From an uncultured Tateyamaria sp. (GTDB taxonomy: Bacteria; Pseudomonadota; Alphaproteobacteria; Rhodobacterales; Rhodobacteraceae), in contig CANMVD010000012.1 of the NCBI GenBank assembly GCA_947501275.1, positions 1 to 64,000 on the forward strand: DNA of 64,000 nucleotides, in the 5' to 3' direction. The notes below the pieces were generated by a model. The model had not been told where the DNA came from. It did not search any database and worked only from the letters and a program-made list of their open reading frames with translations. Shown one piece after another: positions 9,275 to 19,285 of the stretch. The translations under genes were made by a program, and so were the position numbers. How positions within the stretch are numbered: position 1 is the stretch's first letter; each line of letters opens with the position of its first letter.

Positions 9275-10800
9275 CAGAATTCGAACCCAAGTTGGCGGCT
9301 GTCTTTTGCGGGTAGCGGGCTGCCTTTGCGCCGTTTCGGCGCGCGATCATCCACAAAGTGCCCTTGCGGGTCTTTACGGCTGGCATGTTTGTCAACCACG
9401 CGCGCGGCCTCGCTGCGGAACGCATCGCCACGCCGGACGGACCACACCTTTTCGCGCGCGTGTCTTGCGGCTTCGGCAACGTCGACGATGGGCGCGGGAT
9501 AGGATGTGTCGAGGATTTGCGCAGCACCTGCCCACAACCAAGGCTCTTGCAGATATTCATCCGGCACTGCCGCAAGTTCCGGCACCCAGCGGCGCGTAAA
9601 AACGCCGGTCGGATCCTGATCCTTGCCCTGTTTGACCGGATTATAGATGCGGATGGTATTCATCCCCGTTGTGCCGGATTGCATCTGGACCTGTGGCCAA
9701 TGGATGCCGGGTTCGAAATCCGTGAACTGCCGAGCCAGGTGCAGGCCTGTATCGCGCCAATCGAGCCACAGATGATAGGACGCAACCGCCATCACCATCG
9801 ACCGCATACGGAAGTTCAGCCACCCTGTCGCATCCAGATACCGCATGCACGCATCCACAAACGGCAGACCCGTTTCGCCAGCTTGCCACGCGGCAAGGCG
9901 CGCGGCATCCGGCACTCTGGGGCGCAAACCCTCGTAAGCCGAATGCAGACAGCGATGTTCCAATGCGGGTTCGTCTTCGAGCTTTTGCATGAAGTGATCA
10001 CGCCACGCCAAACGTGCCTGAAAGGACTTGAGCGAACTACCCCACCCTTCCCGCGTGCCTATTACTTCGCGTTGACGGACGGCGGTGGCCTGTGATGCCT
10101 CGCGCCCGCTCAGACATCCAAAGGCGAGATAGGGTGACAGGCGCGAACATGATGTCTCTCCTGTGACTGGTGAGGACATATCACGTCGGTAGGTTTGTCC
10201 ACGCTGCGTCAGAAAACTGCCCAACAAGGACAACGCCTGCGCCCGCCCGCCTGTCTGGCGCAGGCGGCAGTGATCGTCGCCCCCAAACGCAGGCACTGCG
10301 TCAGAGGCAAGCACCGGGCCGTTCAACCGCTCTGGCACCTCGATTTGGGGTTTGCGCAGATACGCGTTGCGCTGTTTGGCCCAACCGTCACGCCCATTGA
10401 GGCGGCGCACAACACCCGATTGCGCCATCTCTTCCCACGCAACGCCCTGTGCGCGGCACCATGCGCCCACCTCACGATCGCGCGCAAAAGTCCACGCATT
10501 TCCGGTCTCTTCGTGGCTGATCAGACGCTCAAAAGTGACCTCCGCACGCAGGGTATCCAACACATCGACCACACGCCCCACCCGCACGACAAGCGGGGTG
10601 CCCATGCGCGCCAGCGTTGTGGCCAGATCAGCGACACTTTCCTTCACAAAGTCGCATTGACGCCCAGAGACGTCTGGCTGGGTCCAATAGTCGGGCTCGT
10701 AAACATAGAGGGGCACAACATGCCCAAGGGCCGCCGCGCGCGCCAAAGCGGCGTGATCGCTTGCCCGTAAATCCCGTTTGAACCACACAATGCTTGTCAT
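9274..10800 (-). CDS. cryptochrome/photolyase family protein (deoxyribodipyrimidine photolyase)
   Basis: A 508-aa flavoprotein predicted to repair UV pyrimidine dimers using light. N-terminal photolyase domain begins [10 protein letters not shown]. The C-terminal FAD-binding domain shows [37 protein letters not shown] and the late [20 protein letters not shown] signature. I start at the ATG at 10800 ([10 protein letters not shown]), since photolyases begin within a few residues of this strand; the frame extends 23 codons upstream. A photoreceptor role is possible, as some family members have lost repair. Followed by the coupled DUF2256 gene and divergent from pepN. Confidence 0.93.
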   Translation of the reverse strand: MTSIVWFKRDLRASDHAALARAAALGHVVPLYVYEPDYWTQPDVSGRQCDFVKESVADLATTLARMGTPLVVRVGRVVDVLDTLRAEVTFERLISHEETGNAWTFARDREVGAWCRAQGVAWEEMAQSGVVRRLNGRDGWAKQRNAYLRKPQIEVPERLNGPVLASDAVPAFGGDDHCRLRQTGGRAQALSLLGSFLTQRGQTYRRDMSSPVTGETSCSRLSPYLAFGCLSGREASQATAVRQREVIGTREGWGSSLKSFQARLAWRDHFMQKLEDEPALEHRCLHSAYEGLRPRVPDAARLAAWQAGETGLPFVDACMRYLDATGWLNFRMRSMVMAVASYHLWLDWRDTGLHLARQFTDFEPGIHWPQVQMQSGTTGMNTIRIYNPVKQGKDQDPTGVFTRRWVPELAAVPDEYLQEPWLWAGAAQILDTSYPAPIVDVAEAARHAREKVWSVRRGDAFRSEAARVVDKHASRKDPQGHFVDDRAPKRRKGSPLPAKDSRQLGFEF

Positions 10801-10971
10801 TGACCCAAACCTAGGCTGCACCGCCGGAACGCCAAGCAACGCCGCCCGGAATCTCTTGCGTGGTGTCAAGTGGCCAACCCGCCTCTATTCGAAACGGCGC
10901 GCCATCGCCACGCCTTGCAGCCGCCCGCGCCGCGTCTTACGCTTTGGACGACCCCAGCAGGCAAAGGCAAG

Positions 10972-13518
10972 ATGATGCGCGACGCGGCCCCCCAGACCAT
11001 CTACCTCAAGGACTACACACCGTTTGGCTACACCGTCGAAGAGGTACACCTGACCTTCGACCTTGCCCCCAATGCCACGCGGGTGACATCCCGCATCCGC
11101 TTTGCCCCAAATCCCATGGCAAAGGATGACACGTTTTTCCTGCACGGCGAAAACCTGACGCTGATCTCGGCCAAGATCGACGGCGAAGCTGTCAAGCCCA
11201 GGCTGACAGAGACAGGCCTGACCTGCGACGTGCCCAACATGCCCTTCACATGGGAAGCCGAGGTGCAGATCGACCCGGCGGCCAATACAGCACTTGAAGG
11301 ATTGTACCTGTCCAACGGAATGTATTGCACCCAGTGCGAGGCCGAAGGGTTTCGCAAGATCACCTATTACCCGGATCGCCCGGATGTCATGAGCACATTC
11401 ACCGTGCGCGTGAATGGCCCGCACCCGGTCCTGCTTTCCAATGGCAATCCGGTGGCTACGGGTGATGGCTGGGCGGAATGGCATGATCCATGGCCCAAGC
11501 CGGCCTACCTGTTTGCGCTGGTGGCAGGCGAGTTGATCGCCCACCGTGACACCTTCACGACGATGGAGGGACGCAAGGTAGATCTGGCGCTTTATGTGCG
11601 GGCCGGGGACGAGGGCAAATGTGCCTTTGGGATGCAAGCGCTCAAGGATTCCATGAAGTGGGATGAAGACGTCTATGGGCGGGCCTACGACCTCGAAGTG
11701 TTCAACATCGTAGCGGTGGACGATTTCAATATGGGCGCAATGGAAAACAAGGGGCTGAATATCTTCAACGCCTCCGCTGTTCTGGCCTCTCCCGAAACGT
11801 CGACCGACATGAATTTCGAGCGGATCGAGGCGATCATTGCGCACGAGTATTTCCACAACTGGACGGGCAATCGTATCACCTGCCGTGACTGGTTCCAGCT
11901 GTGCCTCAAAGAGGGGCTGACGGTATTCCGCGACAGTCAATTTACGTCAGACATGCGCTCCGCTCCGGTCAAGCGCATCAGCGATGTTATTGATCTGCGC
12001 GGGCGGCAGTTCGCAGAGGATCAGGGACCACTGGCGCACCCTGTCCGGCCCGAAAGCTTTCAGGAAATCAACAACTTCTACACCGCAACTATCTACGAGA
12101 AAGGCGCCGAAGTCATTGGCATGCTCAAAACGCTGGTGGGGGATGATGCCTATAAGCGCGCACTGGATCTCTATTTTGAACGGCACGATGGAGATGCGGC
12201 AACGATCGAGGACTGGCTGCAAGTGTTTGAAGATGCAACCGGCCGTGATCTGACCCAGTTCAAGCGCTGGTACGGACAGGCAGGCACACCCCATGTCACC
12301 GCCAGCGAAAGTTTCGACAATGGCACCTACACGCTGACGTTCGAACAGAACACGCCGCCCTCTACGGCCACGCCCGCACCCGAACCCCACGTGATCCCGA
12401 TTGCCATGGGGCTTCTGGACAACGACGGATCAGAAGTGTTGAGCACGCAAATTCTCGAATTGACGCAAGCCAGGCAAAGCTTCAGTTTTCCGGGGCTTGC
12501 GGCAAAACCGGTGCCGTCATTGCTGCGTGGCTTTTCAGCTCCGGTGATGCTGCATCACGACGCCGATCACGGCTTTCTTCTGGCCCATGACACGGATCCC
12601 TTCACACGGTGGGAGGCGGCAAACAATCTTGCGCGCGCGTCGCTGATGGCGACGATCACCAAGGGCTCGGATCACGACCCGGCTTGGCTGAACGGCATTG
12701 CCAAGCTGCTGAAAGACAACAACTTCGACCCGGCCTACCGCGCCTTGATGCTGGATCTGCCGGGACAATCGGAACTCGCCGCACAGCTTCACCGTGATGG
12801 ACACACGCCAGACCCGGACGCGATCTGGAACGCGGTGCAAGGCCTGATCCTTCAGCTGTCACACACCATGGCGGACGATCTGCCCGCGCTCTATGCGGCA
12901 CATCAGGTCAGCGACGCCTATGCACCCAACGCAACCCAGTCCGGCATGCGAGCGTTCGCCAGCACGATCCTTAACCTGCTGACCCGCCAAGACGGTGGCG
13001 ATCAGGCGCAAGAACAATACGACGCATCGGACAACATGACTCTGCAACTCAGCGCGCTGGCCAATCTCATCCGCGCCGGGCGCGGAGATGCCGCCCTTTC
13101 CCAGTTTGAAGCACAGTGGAAAGACGACCGACTGGTCATGGACAAGTGGTTCGGATTGCAAATCGGAACAGCCAAACCGGATGATGCCGCCGATACCGCC
13201 AAGGCCCTGACGCAGCACCCGGACTTCAACTGGAAAAACCCCAACCGCTTCCGCGCAACATTGGGCAGCCTCGCCGGACATCACGCAGGTTTTCACGCCA
13301 AGGATGGATCTGGCTACACATTGCTGGCCGACTGGCTGATCAAACTAGACCCCCTGAACCCGCAAACCACTGCGCGCATGTGCGCGGCGTTCCAGACATG
13401 GCGGCGCTACGACGCCATCCGCCAATCCATGATCAGTAAGGAACTTGACCGCATTGCAAACACGCCAAACCTCAGCCGCGACACCACCGAAATGATCACA
13501 CGCATTCAGGAAGCCTGA
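10972..13518 (+). CDS. pepN: aminopeptidase N (M1 family zinc metallopeptidase)
   Basis: About 848 aa, close to E. coli PepN (870 aa). It cleaves N-terminal residues from peptides in the cytoplasm. The GAMEN exopeptidase motif (NMGAMENKG) lies near residue 253 and the zinc motif HEYFHNW near residue 290, followed by KEGLTVFRD with the third zinc ligand. The C-terminal helical domain completes the bacterial PepN form. The frame extends upstream, but MMRDAAPQTIYLKDYTPFGY matches the family N-terminus and AAGGCAAG precedes that ATG. Followed by a REP-like palindrome. Confidence 0.96.
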   Translation: MMRDAAPQTIYLKDYTPFGYTVEEVHLTFDLAPNATRVTSRIRFAPNPMAKDDTFFLHGENLTLISAKIDGEAVKPRLTETGLTCDVPNMPFTWEAEVQIDPAANTALEGLYLSNGMYCTQCEAEGFRKITYYPDRPDVMSTFTVRVNGPHPVLLSNGNPVATGDGWAEWHDPWPKPAYLFALVAGELIAHRDTFTTMEGRKVDLALYVRAGDEGKCAFGMQALKDSMKWDEDVYGRAYDLEVFNIVAVDDFNMGAMENKGLNIFNASAVLASPETSTDMNFERIEAIIAHEYFHNWTGNRITCRDWFQLCLKEGLTVFRDSQFTSDMRSAPVKRISDVIDLRGRQFAEDQGPLAHPVRPESFQEINNFYTATIYEKGAEVIGMLKTLVGDDAYKRALDLYFERHDGDAATIEDWLQVFEDATGRDLTQFKRWYGQAGTPHVTASESFDNGTYTLTFEQNTPPSTATPAPEPHVIPIAMGLLDNDGSEVLSTQILELTQARQSFSFPGLAAKPVPSLLRGFSAPVMLHHDADHGFLLAHDTDPFTRWEAANNLARASLMATITKGSDHDPAWLNGIAKLLKDNNFDPAYRALMLDLPGQSELAAQLHRDGHTPDPDAIWNAVQGLILQLSHTMADDLPALYAAHQVSDAYAPNATQSGMRAFASTILNLLTRQDGGDQAQEQYDASDNMTLQLSALANLIRAGRGDAALSQFEAQWKDDRLVMDKWFGLQIGTAKPDDAADTAKALTQHPDFNWKNPNRFRATLGSLAGHHAGFHAKDGSGYTLLADWLIKLDPLNPQTTARMCAAFQTWRRYDAIRQSMISKELDRIANTPNLSRDTTEMITRIQEA

Positions 13519-13543
13519 CGCCACACATTTTCTTCTGACCCAA

Positions 13544-13590
13544 ATACCACGGGGAGTGTGAGGGGCTGGCCCCTCACTTCGACATCTCAC
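13544..13590. repeat. REP-like palindromic element, copy 2
   Basis: GTGAGGGG (13558-13565) pairs with CCCCTCAC (13570-13577) around a 4-nt loop. It is preceded by ATACCACGGGGAG and followed by GACATCTCAC, matching copy 1 at 6656-6711. It lies between pepN and the next SDR gene and may also help end or protect the pepN transcript. Confidence 0.65.
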
Positions 13591-13612
13591 ACATGAAACC
13601 GGACCATCGCAA

Positions 13613-14356
13613 ATGACTCAAAAACCTGTCTGCCTCATCACCGGAGCCTCTGCCGGGATTGGAGCCGCCTGCGCGCGACTTGCCGCCAATGACTACGCGC
13701 TTGTGCTCAACTACCGCTCCGACCCGGACGGCGCCGCCCGCACCAAAGCAGATGTCGAAGCCGCCGGCGGGACTGCGGTACTGGCGCAAGGCGACGTGGC
13801 AGACCCGGACGATATCGCACGCATCTACAAGACACTGGATGACAGTTTTGGGCGGATCGACGTTCTGATCAACAATGCCGGTATAGTGGCCGATTCCGCA
13901 CCTTTGACTGAGATCGACCATGCCCGTCTGACACGCATGATGAACGTCAACGTTATTGGCGCCATGCTTGTGGCCAAAGAGGCGGTGATCCGAATGAAAG
14001 CCCAAGGGGACGGAGGGGCAATCGTCAATCTGTCCTCCGCCGCGGCCCGTCTCGGTTCGGGCAACCAGTACATTGATTATGCGGCGTCCAAGGCCGCCAT
14101 CGACACCTTCACCAAGGGACTAGCCGACGAAGTGGCGCCGGACAACATCCGCGTCATGGCCGTCCGACCCGGTCTGATCGACACCGAAATTCACGCCAAG
14201 GGCGGTCAGCCCGGCCGCGCGCAGAAACTGGCTCACATGGTGCCGATGAAGCGCGAAGGGTCTGCCGAAGAAGTCGCGCGCGCGATCCTGTGGCTCGCAT
14301 CGTCGCAAGCAAGCTATGTCACGGGATCCACCCTCGAAGTGACCGGAGGTCGTTAG
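13613..14356 (+). CDS. short-chain dehydrogenase/reductase
   Basis: A 247-aa classical SDR with TGASAGIG at residues ~10-17, NNAGIV, NLSSAAAR with the catalytic Ser, and the active-site YAASKAA. It ends SYVTGSTLEVTGG, as in glucose-1-dehydrogenase- and YgfF-like members. LNYRSD after the second strand suggests preference for NADP(H). It is the first gene of a compact unit: the next gene starts 4 bp after its stop and the following two overlap by ATGA. Substrate unknown. Confidence 0.88.
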   Translation: MTQKPVCLITGASAGIGAACARLAANDYALVLNYRSDPDGAARTKADVEAAGGTAVLAQGDVADPDDIARIYKTLDDSFGRIDVLINNAGIVADSAPLTEIDHARLTRMMNVNVIGAMLVAKEAVIRMKAQGDGGAIVNLSSAAARLGSGNQYIDYAASKAAIDTFTKGLADEVAPDNIRVMAVRPGLIDTEIHAKGGQPGRAQKLAHMVPMKREGSAEEVARAILWLASSQASYVTGSTLEVTGGR

Positions 14357-14360
14357 ATAA

Positions 14361-14882
14361 ATGCATATTATCATTGGAATAATCGGAATTGCGACAGCAG
14401 CGTATTTCCTTGTCATGCGCGCACGCCACGGGGCTGAAATGGCGACCGAGTTGATGGATGTGGCGCAGGATGTTGCATCCGCTGCACGGCGTTTCGGGTT
14501 CAGACGGCGCCAGAATATGCACCCGGTCGAAAGTATTGATGACATCAACGTCGCCATTGGCGCGCTTGGTACAGCATTCATTGCACTGGATGACCTGCCC
14601 ACCCAGGAAGGGCGCGCTCAGCTCGACGTTGCGTTGCGCAAGCATCTCAATCTGGATGGTCCGGCAGCGCAAGAACTCGAAGTGTTGGGGCAATGGCTGG
14701 TCGAGCAATGCAATGGCCCCACACCTGCTGTCCCCCGGCTCGCCAAGCGGCTGCGCACCCTTGGCGGTGCCGACGCATTCACGCCGCTGATGCGAGTGAT
14801 CCAAACCAGTGCCACACCGCCCTTGTCGACCCGCCAGAGCGAAGCGCTCGACGACATCAAGCGCGCCTTCCGTTTGCAATGA
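14361..14882 (+). CDS. conserved hypothetical protein, one N-terminal membrane anchor
   Basis: 173 aa. A single hydrophobic helix at residues 2-18 is followed by a largely alpha-helical domain with regularly spaced hydrophobic residues and an acidic LDDLPTQEGR turn. The pattern is reminiscent of TerB-like helical domains, but I cannot assign it. It sits in the middle of a coupled unit: 4 bp after the SDR, with its stop overlapping the next start (ATGA). Confidence 0.75.
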   Translation: MHIIIGIIGIATAAYFLVMRARHGAEMATELMDVAQDVASAARRFGFRRRQNMHPVESIDDINVAIGALGTAFIALDDLPTQEGRAQLDVALRKHLNLDGPAAQELEVLGQWLVEQCNGPTPAVPRLAKRLRTLGGADAFTPLMRVIQTSATPPLSTRQSEALDDIKRAFRLQ

Positions 14883-15310
14883 CCCCATATGCTTTTCACA
14901 CCACCGGGCGGAACCGCACCACATTGCTGGTTGTGCTTGGCGTGTGGGCGGCATTGATCGGCGCGTTTATTTTTCTGGACGCAGCCTTCTGGATCGTGAT
15001 GTTGTTGGCGGCCTTTACGGCACCCGCCCTCTACGATCTCATCTCGGGGCGGGCCGCCGGTGTGACGCTGGATGACAGCGGGCTTGCATGGCACGCCGGG
15101 CGACGGTCCGGTGATATCGCATGGCCTCGTATCTCGCACCTCAGATTGGACACACGGCTGGATCTTTCAGTTCGTGCCAGCGCTGTTTTGGTGTCGGGAC
15201 GCAAAATTGCTTTGCCGCTTGAGGCCACGCCGCCTGCGGATCAGTTTGAAAAGGTGCTGAGCGCACGCGGCATCAAAGTGGAACGACATCACTTTTCTCT
15301 GCTGGGATGA
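14879..15310 (+). CDS. small membrane protein with PH-like domain architecture
   Basis: 143 aa. Two adjacent hydrophobic helices (residues ~18-50) form a hairpin, followed by a beta-rich segment (GVTLDDSGLAWHAGRRSGDIAWPRISHL and on) that resembles bacterial PH-like domains. The start ATG overlaps the previous stop, and its own stop overlaps the next start by ATGA, so translation is probably coupled. The longer upstream frame is rejected because it would overlap the previous gene heavily. Confidence 0.75.
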   Translation: MTPYAFHTTGRNRTTLLVVLGVWAALIGAFIFLDAAFWIVMLLAAFTAPALYDLISGRAAGVTLDDSGLAWHAGRRSGDIAWPRISHLRLDTRLDLSVRASAVLVSGRKIALPLEATPPADQFEKVLSARGIKVERHHFSLLG

Positions 15311-16191
15311 GGATCATCGCCGCCCTCTTGGCCGTGGTGGTACTGGCAACATGTGCTCCGCGCCCGCCCACAACCACCGATCCGCTGGTCTATGACACGT
15401 CACATGCGGCACGGGCCACGCGCGCTGTGATCGGCATCCCCGGCGCTTTGTCGCCAGTTCTTGTACTCGAACCGCTGAACAGGTTGGAGGCTCCGGACCG
15501 CTTTGTCGCGTTCTACCGCCTGCCCGGCTTTGACGGGCGCAGTGCAGACGAATTTGTCAGCTTTGCCTTTGCCGCCCAGCACATTGCCGCATTGGTAGGA
15601 AAGACCGGTCTGAAAGAAATCGACCTTGTCGGCCACTCCACAGGTGCAGCCATTGCGCTGGAAGCGGCCAAGGCCATCCGCCGTGCCCATCCAGATACGA
15701 AAGTCCAGGTTGTTGCGATTTCATCCGCTCTGCCCGCCCCGCAGCCCGTTCTGGCGGGGATACGTGGCGTTGCAGGAACTGTACGGGCCGCAGCGCGGGC
15801 GGGCAGCCTGAACCCTCGTAAGGTCTGGCTCGAATATTACCGGTACCTTGCCTACGGGCCCGGTGCCGAAACCAACCCTCAGGTGGCTGATGCGGCGGAC
15901 GCACTGGTCGATGCGAACCAGTCCCGCATAACGCTGCCGCAAGAAGGTCTGGCACGTCGCCACACGCGCGATCTGCGCGGTTGGCGCAACCCCGACCCGC
16001 AATATCTGGAGGGCGTGGACGTGACGCTGTATCACGGCGCGGTAGATCCGGTTTTCCCACCCAAGGCGGTGGCACGCTTCGCCCGCACACTTCCCCAAGC
16101 CGAACTGCGCCTTGTTGAAGGTCACGGGCATCTGTTGATGCTGACCTTCCCTGAGATTTGGGATTACGTGGGCCAAGATCTGTCTGACTGA
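15307..16191 (+). CDS. alpha/beta hydrolase, exported
   Basis: 294 aa. A short hydrophobic signal ends VVLATC at Cys16; this resembles a lipobox, but Thr at -1 is atypical, so lipidation is uncertain. The hydrolase core shows the nucleophile elbow GHSTGA (Ser111), Asp247 in GAVDPVFPP and His273/His275 in EGHGH. It is the last of four tightly coupled genes starting at 13613 and probably acts in the periplasm or at the envelope on an ester or amide of unknown identity. Confidence 0.8.
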   Translation: MRIIAALLAVVVLATCAPRPPTTTDPLVYDTSHAARATRAVIGIPGALSPVLVLEPLNRLEAPDRFVAFYRLPGFDGRSADEFVSFAFAAQHIAALVGKTGLKEIDLVGHSTGAAIALEAAKAIRRAHPDTKVQVVAISSALPAPQPVLAGIRGVAGTVRAAARAGSLNPRKVWLEYYRYLAYGPGAETNPQVADAADALVDANQSRITLPQEGLARRHTRDLRGWRNPDPQYLEGVDVTLYHGAVDPVFPPKAVARFARTLPQAELRLVEGHGHLLMLTFPEIWDYVGQDLSD

Positions 16192-16262
16192 CCGTGGGGC
16201 TTGTCTGCGACAGCGATCGCAAATGTACGGCGCGGCGGTGTTACCGCTGCAAGGTCAAGAAT

Positions 16263-16964
16263 TTAATCTGCAACAGACTGCGCTGCCGATTGCCCTAATC
16301 GTGTTGGGCGCACCTTTGGTCGGACCGCATCAAGTGGCGCGCAATAGGTTTGCCGTTTTAGCCAACCCGCCATATCAGCGCGCTTTGAAGACGAGCGCAG
16401 TGGCCCCCAATCCGCCGCAACGCCACGACCACCGGGGCCGTAAATCACCCCGTCTCGAGGCACAGTCACGGACATGATCCGCAACGCACAACTGAGATTG
16501 GCTGCGCCGTTTTTCAGCGCCTCGCCAGTTCCTGCGTTGCAGCTATAGCCGCGTGCCGTGGCGGGCAGAATTTGCAGCAGGCCAAACCATTTGCCGCCGC
16601 CGCCCACAGCGCGCGGTTTGTAGGTGCTTTCAAACTTTGCCAATGCCGAGAGGAAACCGACCCAGAACGCACGCCGATCAACATCATCCGCCGTTGGGTA
16701 GCGTGGGCACCAATCGGCAATATCCGCAGGTACCAATGCGACCAAGGGCGCGCCATGGGTCTTGAGTACCGACATGGCGGCCTGATTCCACAAAAGGTGC
16801 CCGGGCTGATGGGACCAACGGGTGCGCGGCACCTCATTTGGGCGAACGGCGGGGCGCAGGTTGGTGAAACTGTCGGCGTTCACTGGCGCAGGCGTCGCAT
16901 CTGCCAAGGCCAATCCCGATACGCACACACTCAGGAGTCCGGCACAGAGAATCTGTTTGAACAT
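16263..16964 (-). CDS. exported lytic transglycosylase-like (SLT domain) protein
   Basis: About 234 aa with a cleavable signal peptide (MFKQILCAGLLSVCVSGLALA). The SLT-type core includes ALAKFESTYKP, where Glu would be the catalytic acid, then KWFGLLQILPATARGY. Such enzymes cleave peptidoglycan glycan strands non-hydrolytically. The start at 16964 gives a clean signal peptide; the frame allows seven more residues. It is convergent with the hydrolase unit. A 7-bp inverted repeat (GTTAACC/GGTTAAC) lies upstream. Confidence 0.85.
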   Translation of the reverse strand: MFKQILCAGLLSVCVSGLALADATPAPVNADSFTNLRPAVRPNEVPRTRWSHQPGHLLWNQAAMSVLKTHGAPLVALVPADIADWCPRYPTADDVDRRAFWVGFLSALAKFESTYKPRAVGGGGKWFGLLQILPATARGYSCNAGTGEALKNGAANLSCALRIMSVTVPRDGVIYGPGGRGVAADWGPLRSSSKRADMAGWLKRQTYCAPLDAVRPKVRPTRLGQSAAQSVAD

Positions 16965-17008
16965 GCGGCGCAATATGCGCCCCACACACCGAACCTGTCC
17001 ACCGTTCC

Positions 17009-17037
17009 GTTAACCTTTGAAGTAACGTTTGGTTAAC
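17009..17037. promoter_or_regulatory. inverted repeat GTTAACC-N15-GGTTAAC
   Basis: Perfect 7-bp arms lie between the divergent transglycosylase (start 16964) and the hypothetical gene at 17222. The position fits an operator for the transglycosylase gene; no binding protein can be named. Confidence 0.35.
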
Positions 17038-17221
17038 CCCTGTGGCGGTTGTTTGGCGTTTTGCAGAAACAATCTTCAAGTGTTGCGTGTATTAAGGGAA
17101 CTCTTGGTTGCAGCTACCGCAAAATCATCCCGGCAAGAGCGTGAAGTTGACCCCTGTACGCCCTGTTTATGTCCCAATTTGGCGGCAAGTTATGTCCAGT
17201 TAGCAAGTTACGGATTTAACT

Positions 17222-18520
17222 ATGGCCCTCGCAGAACGCCTCACCGCACACCTCGTGCAAATGCGCAATGCCTTTCGCCCCGCGGGCGAAACCGTCGCGC
17301 ATGATGGCGTTCTGCACACCGGCCCGCAACAGCCTCCGGCAAACCCGCCGCAACCGCCGCAGGCTTTTGATCAGGCGCTCAGCATTCCCTGCCCCGACCC
17401 TACCGGTGAAGACAGCGCACGTGATGCAAACCAAAACCATGCACTGCGTCTCGTCCGCCAAGAAGAGTGGGTGGAATTGTCCATGCAGATGGCGCATGTC
17501 GACCGGGAACGCGCCAAAACCGACGGCGGGATGCCCATAGCAGAACTGCTTGCTTACGGCGCCCGTTCGGATGTCGTGTCGGCAGCGGAACATGCACTTC
17601 TGTCAGGTCGCCCTGACCGGGATGCCCCCCTACTGACTGGCATCGAAGCGCTGGAAACTGTCCACGCAGAATATCCCGACGACCCAATGATTGCTGCGAT
17701 TGTCGCGCAAACACATATGGACATTGGCTGGGCTTGGCGCGGCACGGGCTGGGATATTGAAGTCCCATTGCGCAATCGCGAGGCCTTCTCCGCCCACTTT
17801 GACCGTGCGTCCGACATTTTGGACGCATTCAAGGACGCGGCAGCCAAATCGCCGTTCCTGTCCGGCACGATCTGTGCACTCAATGCAGGCCAAGGCGCAT
17901 CCACCCGCAAAGTCGTTGCAGATTACGAAGCCTGGATGGATCTTGACCCTCACAACGCACGCGCCATGCGCGCAATGGGTGGCCATTTGTTGCCACGTTG
18001 GCATGGCACCTACGACCGCCTCGAGCTCGAAGCGCGCCGCACAGCCGCTCGCACATTCGATGTGTGGGGATCAGGTGGTTACACATGGGTCATGTTCGAC
18101 GCCATTGCGGCAGATACCGATGCTTGCGCACGTATCGACCTCGATTTTTTCCTCGACGGGATGCACGACATTTTACGCAACACGCGCGACCAACACATCG
18201 TAAACCTGCTGGCCGCGTATTGCGCCAATACGATGGGGGCGACACCCACCGGACATGACGAGGCCGACTACGTCCGTGCGCAGATCGCAGATGCAGGGCG
18301 CTGGATCGTGCGCGAACACCTCAAGGAATTGCATCCGATGCTGTGGGCCCATGCCGCTCGCGGATTCGACAACGCATTGCGTGTGCGGTGCCCCGACCGT
18401 TTTGCAGCGTCCGGTTACGCCGATGCCTTGAGATATCTCACAGACATGTTCCGCCGCGAATTGGCGTCGGGAAAACGCATTGTCTTTACCGAAAACGGCG
18501 TGGACGCACGCCCAGCATGA
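17222..18520 (+). CDS. conserved hypothetical protein (432 aa)
   Basis: No signal peptide or membrane segment. A proline-rich region at residues 38-48 precedes an alpha-helical body rich in Trp, His and Asp (for example MDIGWAWRGTGWD around 161-173). Helices of 30-35 residues in the middle could be TPR-like repeats, but this is weak. I do not recognise the family. It stands apart from the transglycosylase, with ~235 bp of leader holding the inverted repeat at 17009. Function unknown. Confidence 0.8.
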   Translation: MALAERLTAHLVQMRNAFRPAGETVAHDGVLHTGPQQPPANPPQPPQAFDQALSIPCPDPTGEDSARDANQNHALRLVRQEEWVELSMQMAHVDRERAKTDGGMPIAELLAYGARSDVVSAAEHALLSGRPDRDAPLLTGIEALETVHAEYPDDPMIAAIVAQTHMDIGWAWRGTGWDIEVPLRNREAFSAHFDRASDILDAFKDAAAKSPFLSGTICALNAGQGASTRKVVADYEAWMDLDPHNARAMRAMGGHLLPRWHGTYDRLELEARRTAARTFDVWGSGGYTWVMFDAIAADTDACARIDLDFFLDGMHDILRNTRDQHIVNLLAAYCANTMGATPTGHDEADYVRAQIADAGRWIVREHLKELHPMLWAHAARGFDNALRVRCPDRFAASGYADALRYLTDMFRRELASGKRIVFTENGVDARPA

Positions 18521-18533
18521 GGATCCAGAATCG

Positions 18534-18680
18534 ATGTCACTTCTGATGAAATACGCGGCATCCACACCGCAGGGACAGGGCGATGACGACCCAATTGTGT
18601 TTCGCCGCAACATCCCAAGCACGGTCTTTCGCCGTCACACTCCCGTGCATGTGCGCCGCCGCGCAGGGACACTCGGCTAA
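18534..18680 (+). CDS. possible small basic protein (48 aa)
   Basis: A short frame beginning MSLLMKYAAS, 13 bp after the 432-aa gene, with GAGGA upstream. Its C-terminal half is Arg/His-rich (FRRNIPSTVFRRHTP). It ends by overlapping the convergent gene at 18677. It may be real and co-transcribed, but nothing beyond frame and position supports it. Confidence 0.35.
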   Translation: MSLLMKYAASTPQGQGDDDPIVFRRNIPSTVFRRHTPVHVRRRAGTLG

Positions 18681-19165
18681 GCGACCCCAAGACGGCGCAC
18701 AGCCCCTGCCAGCAGGGCGCGCGAGTACACTTTGTGCGCCCCAAGCAGGCTGTAAAAAACCGGCCCAAGGGTCAATCGCCCTCGCCGATCGCGCTGAGGG
18801 ATCACAACAGATCCAAATAGAATGCGTTCGGGCGCGATCATCAGCCATGACATCGTACGCCCAGAGCGGTCCGCCAGAAGGATCTCCGTTTCTGAACGGT
18901 GTCTGACCTCCCAGACCGCAAAGCGCGTGGCCCGACCGAACGCCAAAGCCTCGACATCCGCATCGGTGGATGGCGCACGCGCTGCGACACGCAATACCAG
19001 ACGTTCCGCCTTGAACAATGGCTGCGTGTAAAACGCACAAATGAAGTCGCTCAGCGCGACGGGCTCCGTGATCGCGGCTTCAAAACAGTCAGTGTAATGC
19101 GCCTCTTGCGTTGCAAAGGGCTCTATGAAGCTACTTGCGGGCACTTGTGTTTCGTCAATCTGCAT
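18677..19165 (-). CDS. conserved hypothetical protein, DUF2867-like
   Basis: 162 aa. The pattern of an N-terminal YTDCFEAAI, a mid region [26 protein letters not shown] and a C-terminal [22 protein letters not shown] is reminiscent of DUF2867 proteins; this is recognition by pattern only. The start at 19165 (MQIDETQVP) gives a sensible length. The same frame runs open antisense through gatB for another ~1 kb, which I regard as a shadow. Divergent from gatB. Confidence 0.7.
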   Translation of the reverse strand: MQIDETQVPASSFIEPFATQEAHYTDCFEAAITEPVALSDFICAFYTQPLFKAERLVLRVAARAPSTDADVEALAFGRATRFAVWEVRHRSETEILLADRSGRTMSWLMIAPERILFGSVVIPQRDRRGRLTLGPVFYSLLGAHKVYSRALLAGAVRRLGVA

Positions 19166-19285
19166 GGGCAGCACTGTGGCCCATACAAGCGGGTGACTGA
19201 AGGCGTGCAATGGTCGCGCCCCCTTGCAGCAACCAACGTGCTGTTTTACACCGCCACACGCGCCTGCAACCAACCCGGTGATCCC

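Noticed and set aside
13613-16191. A secondary-metabolite or defence island
   Set aside because: An SDR, a hydrolase and small membrane proteins alone do not define such a system; no nuclease, synthase, transporter or mobile-element signature accompanies them.
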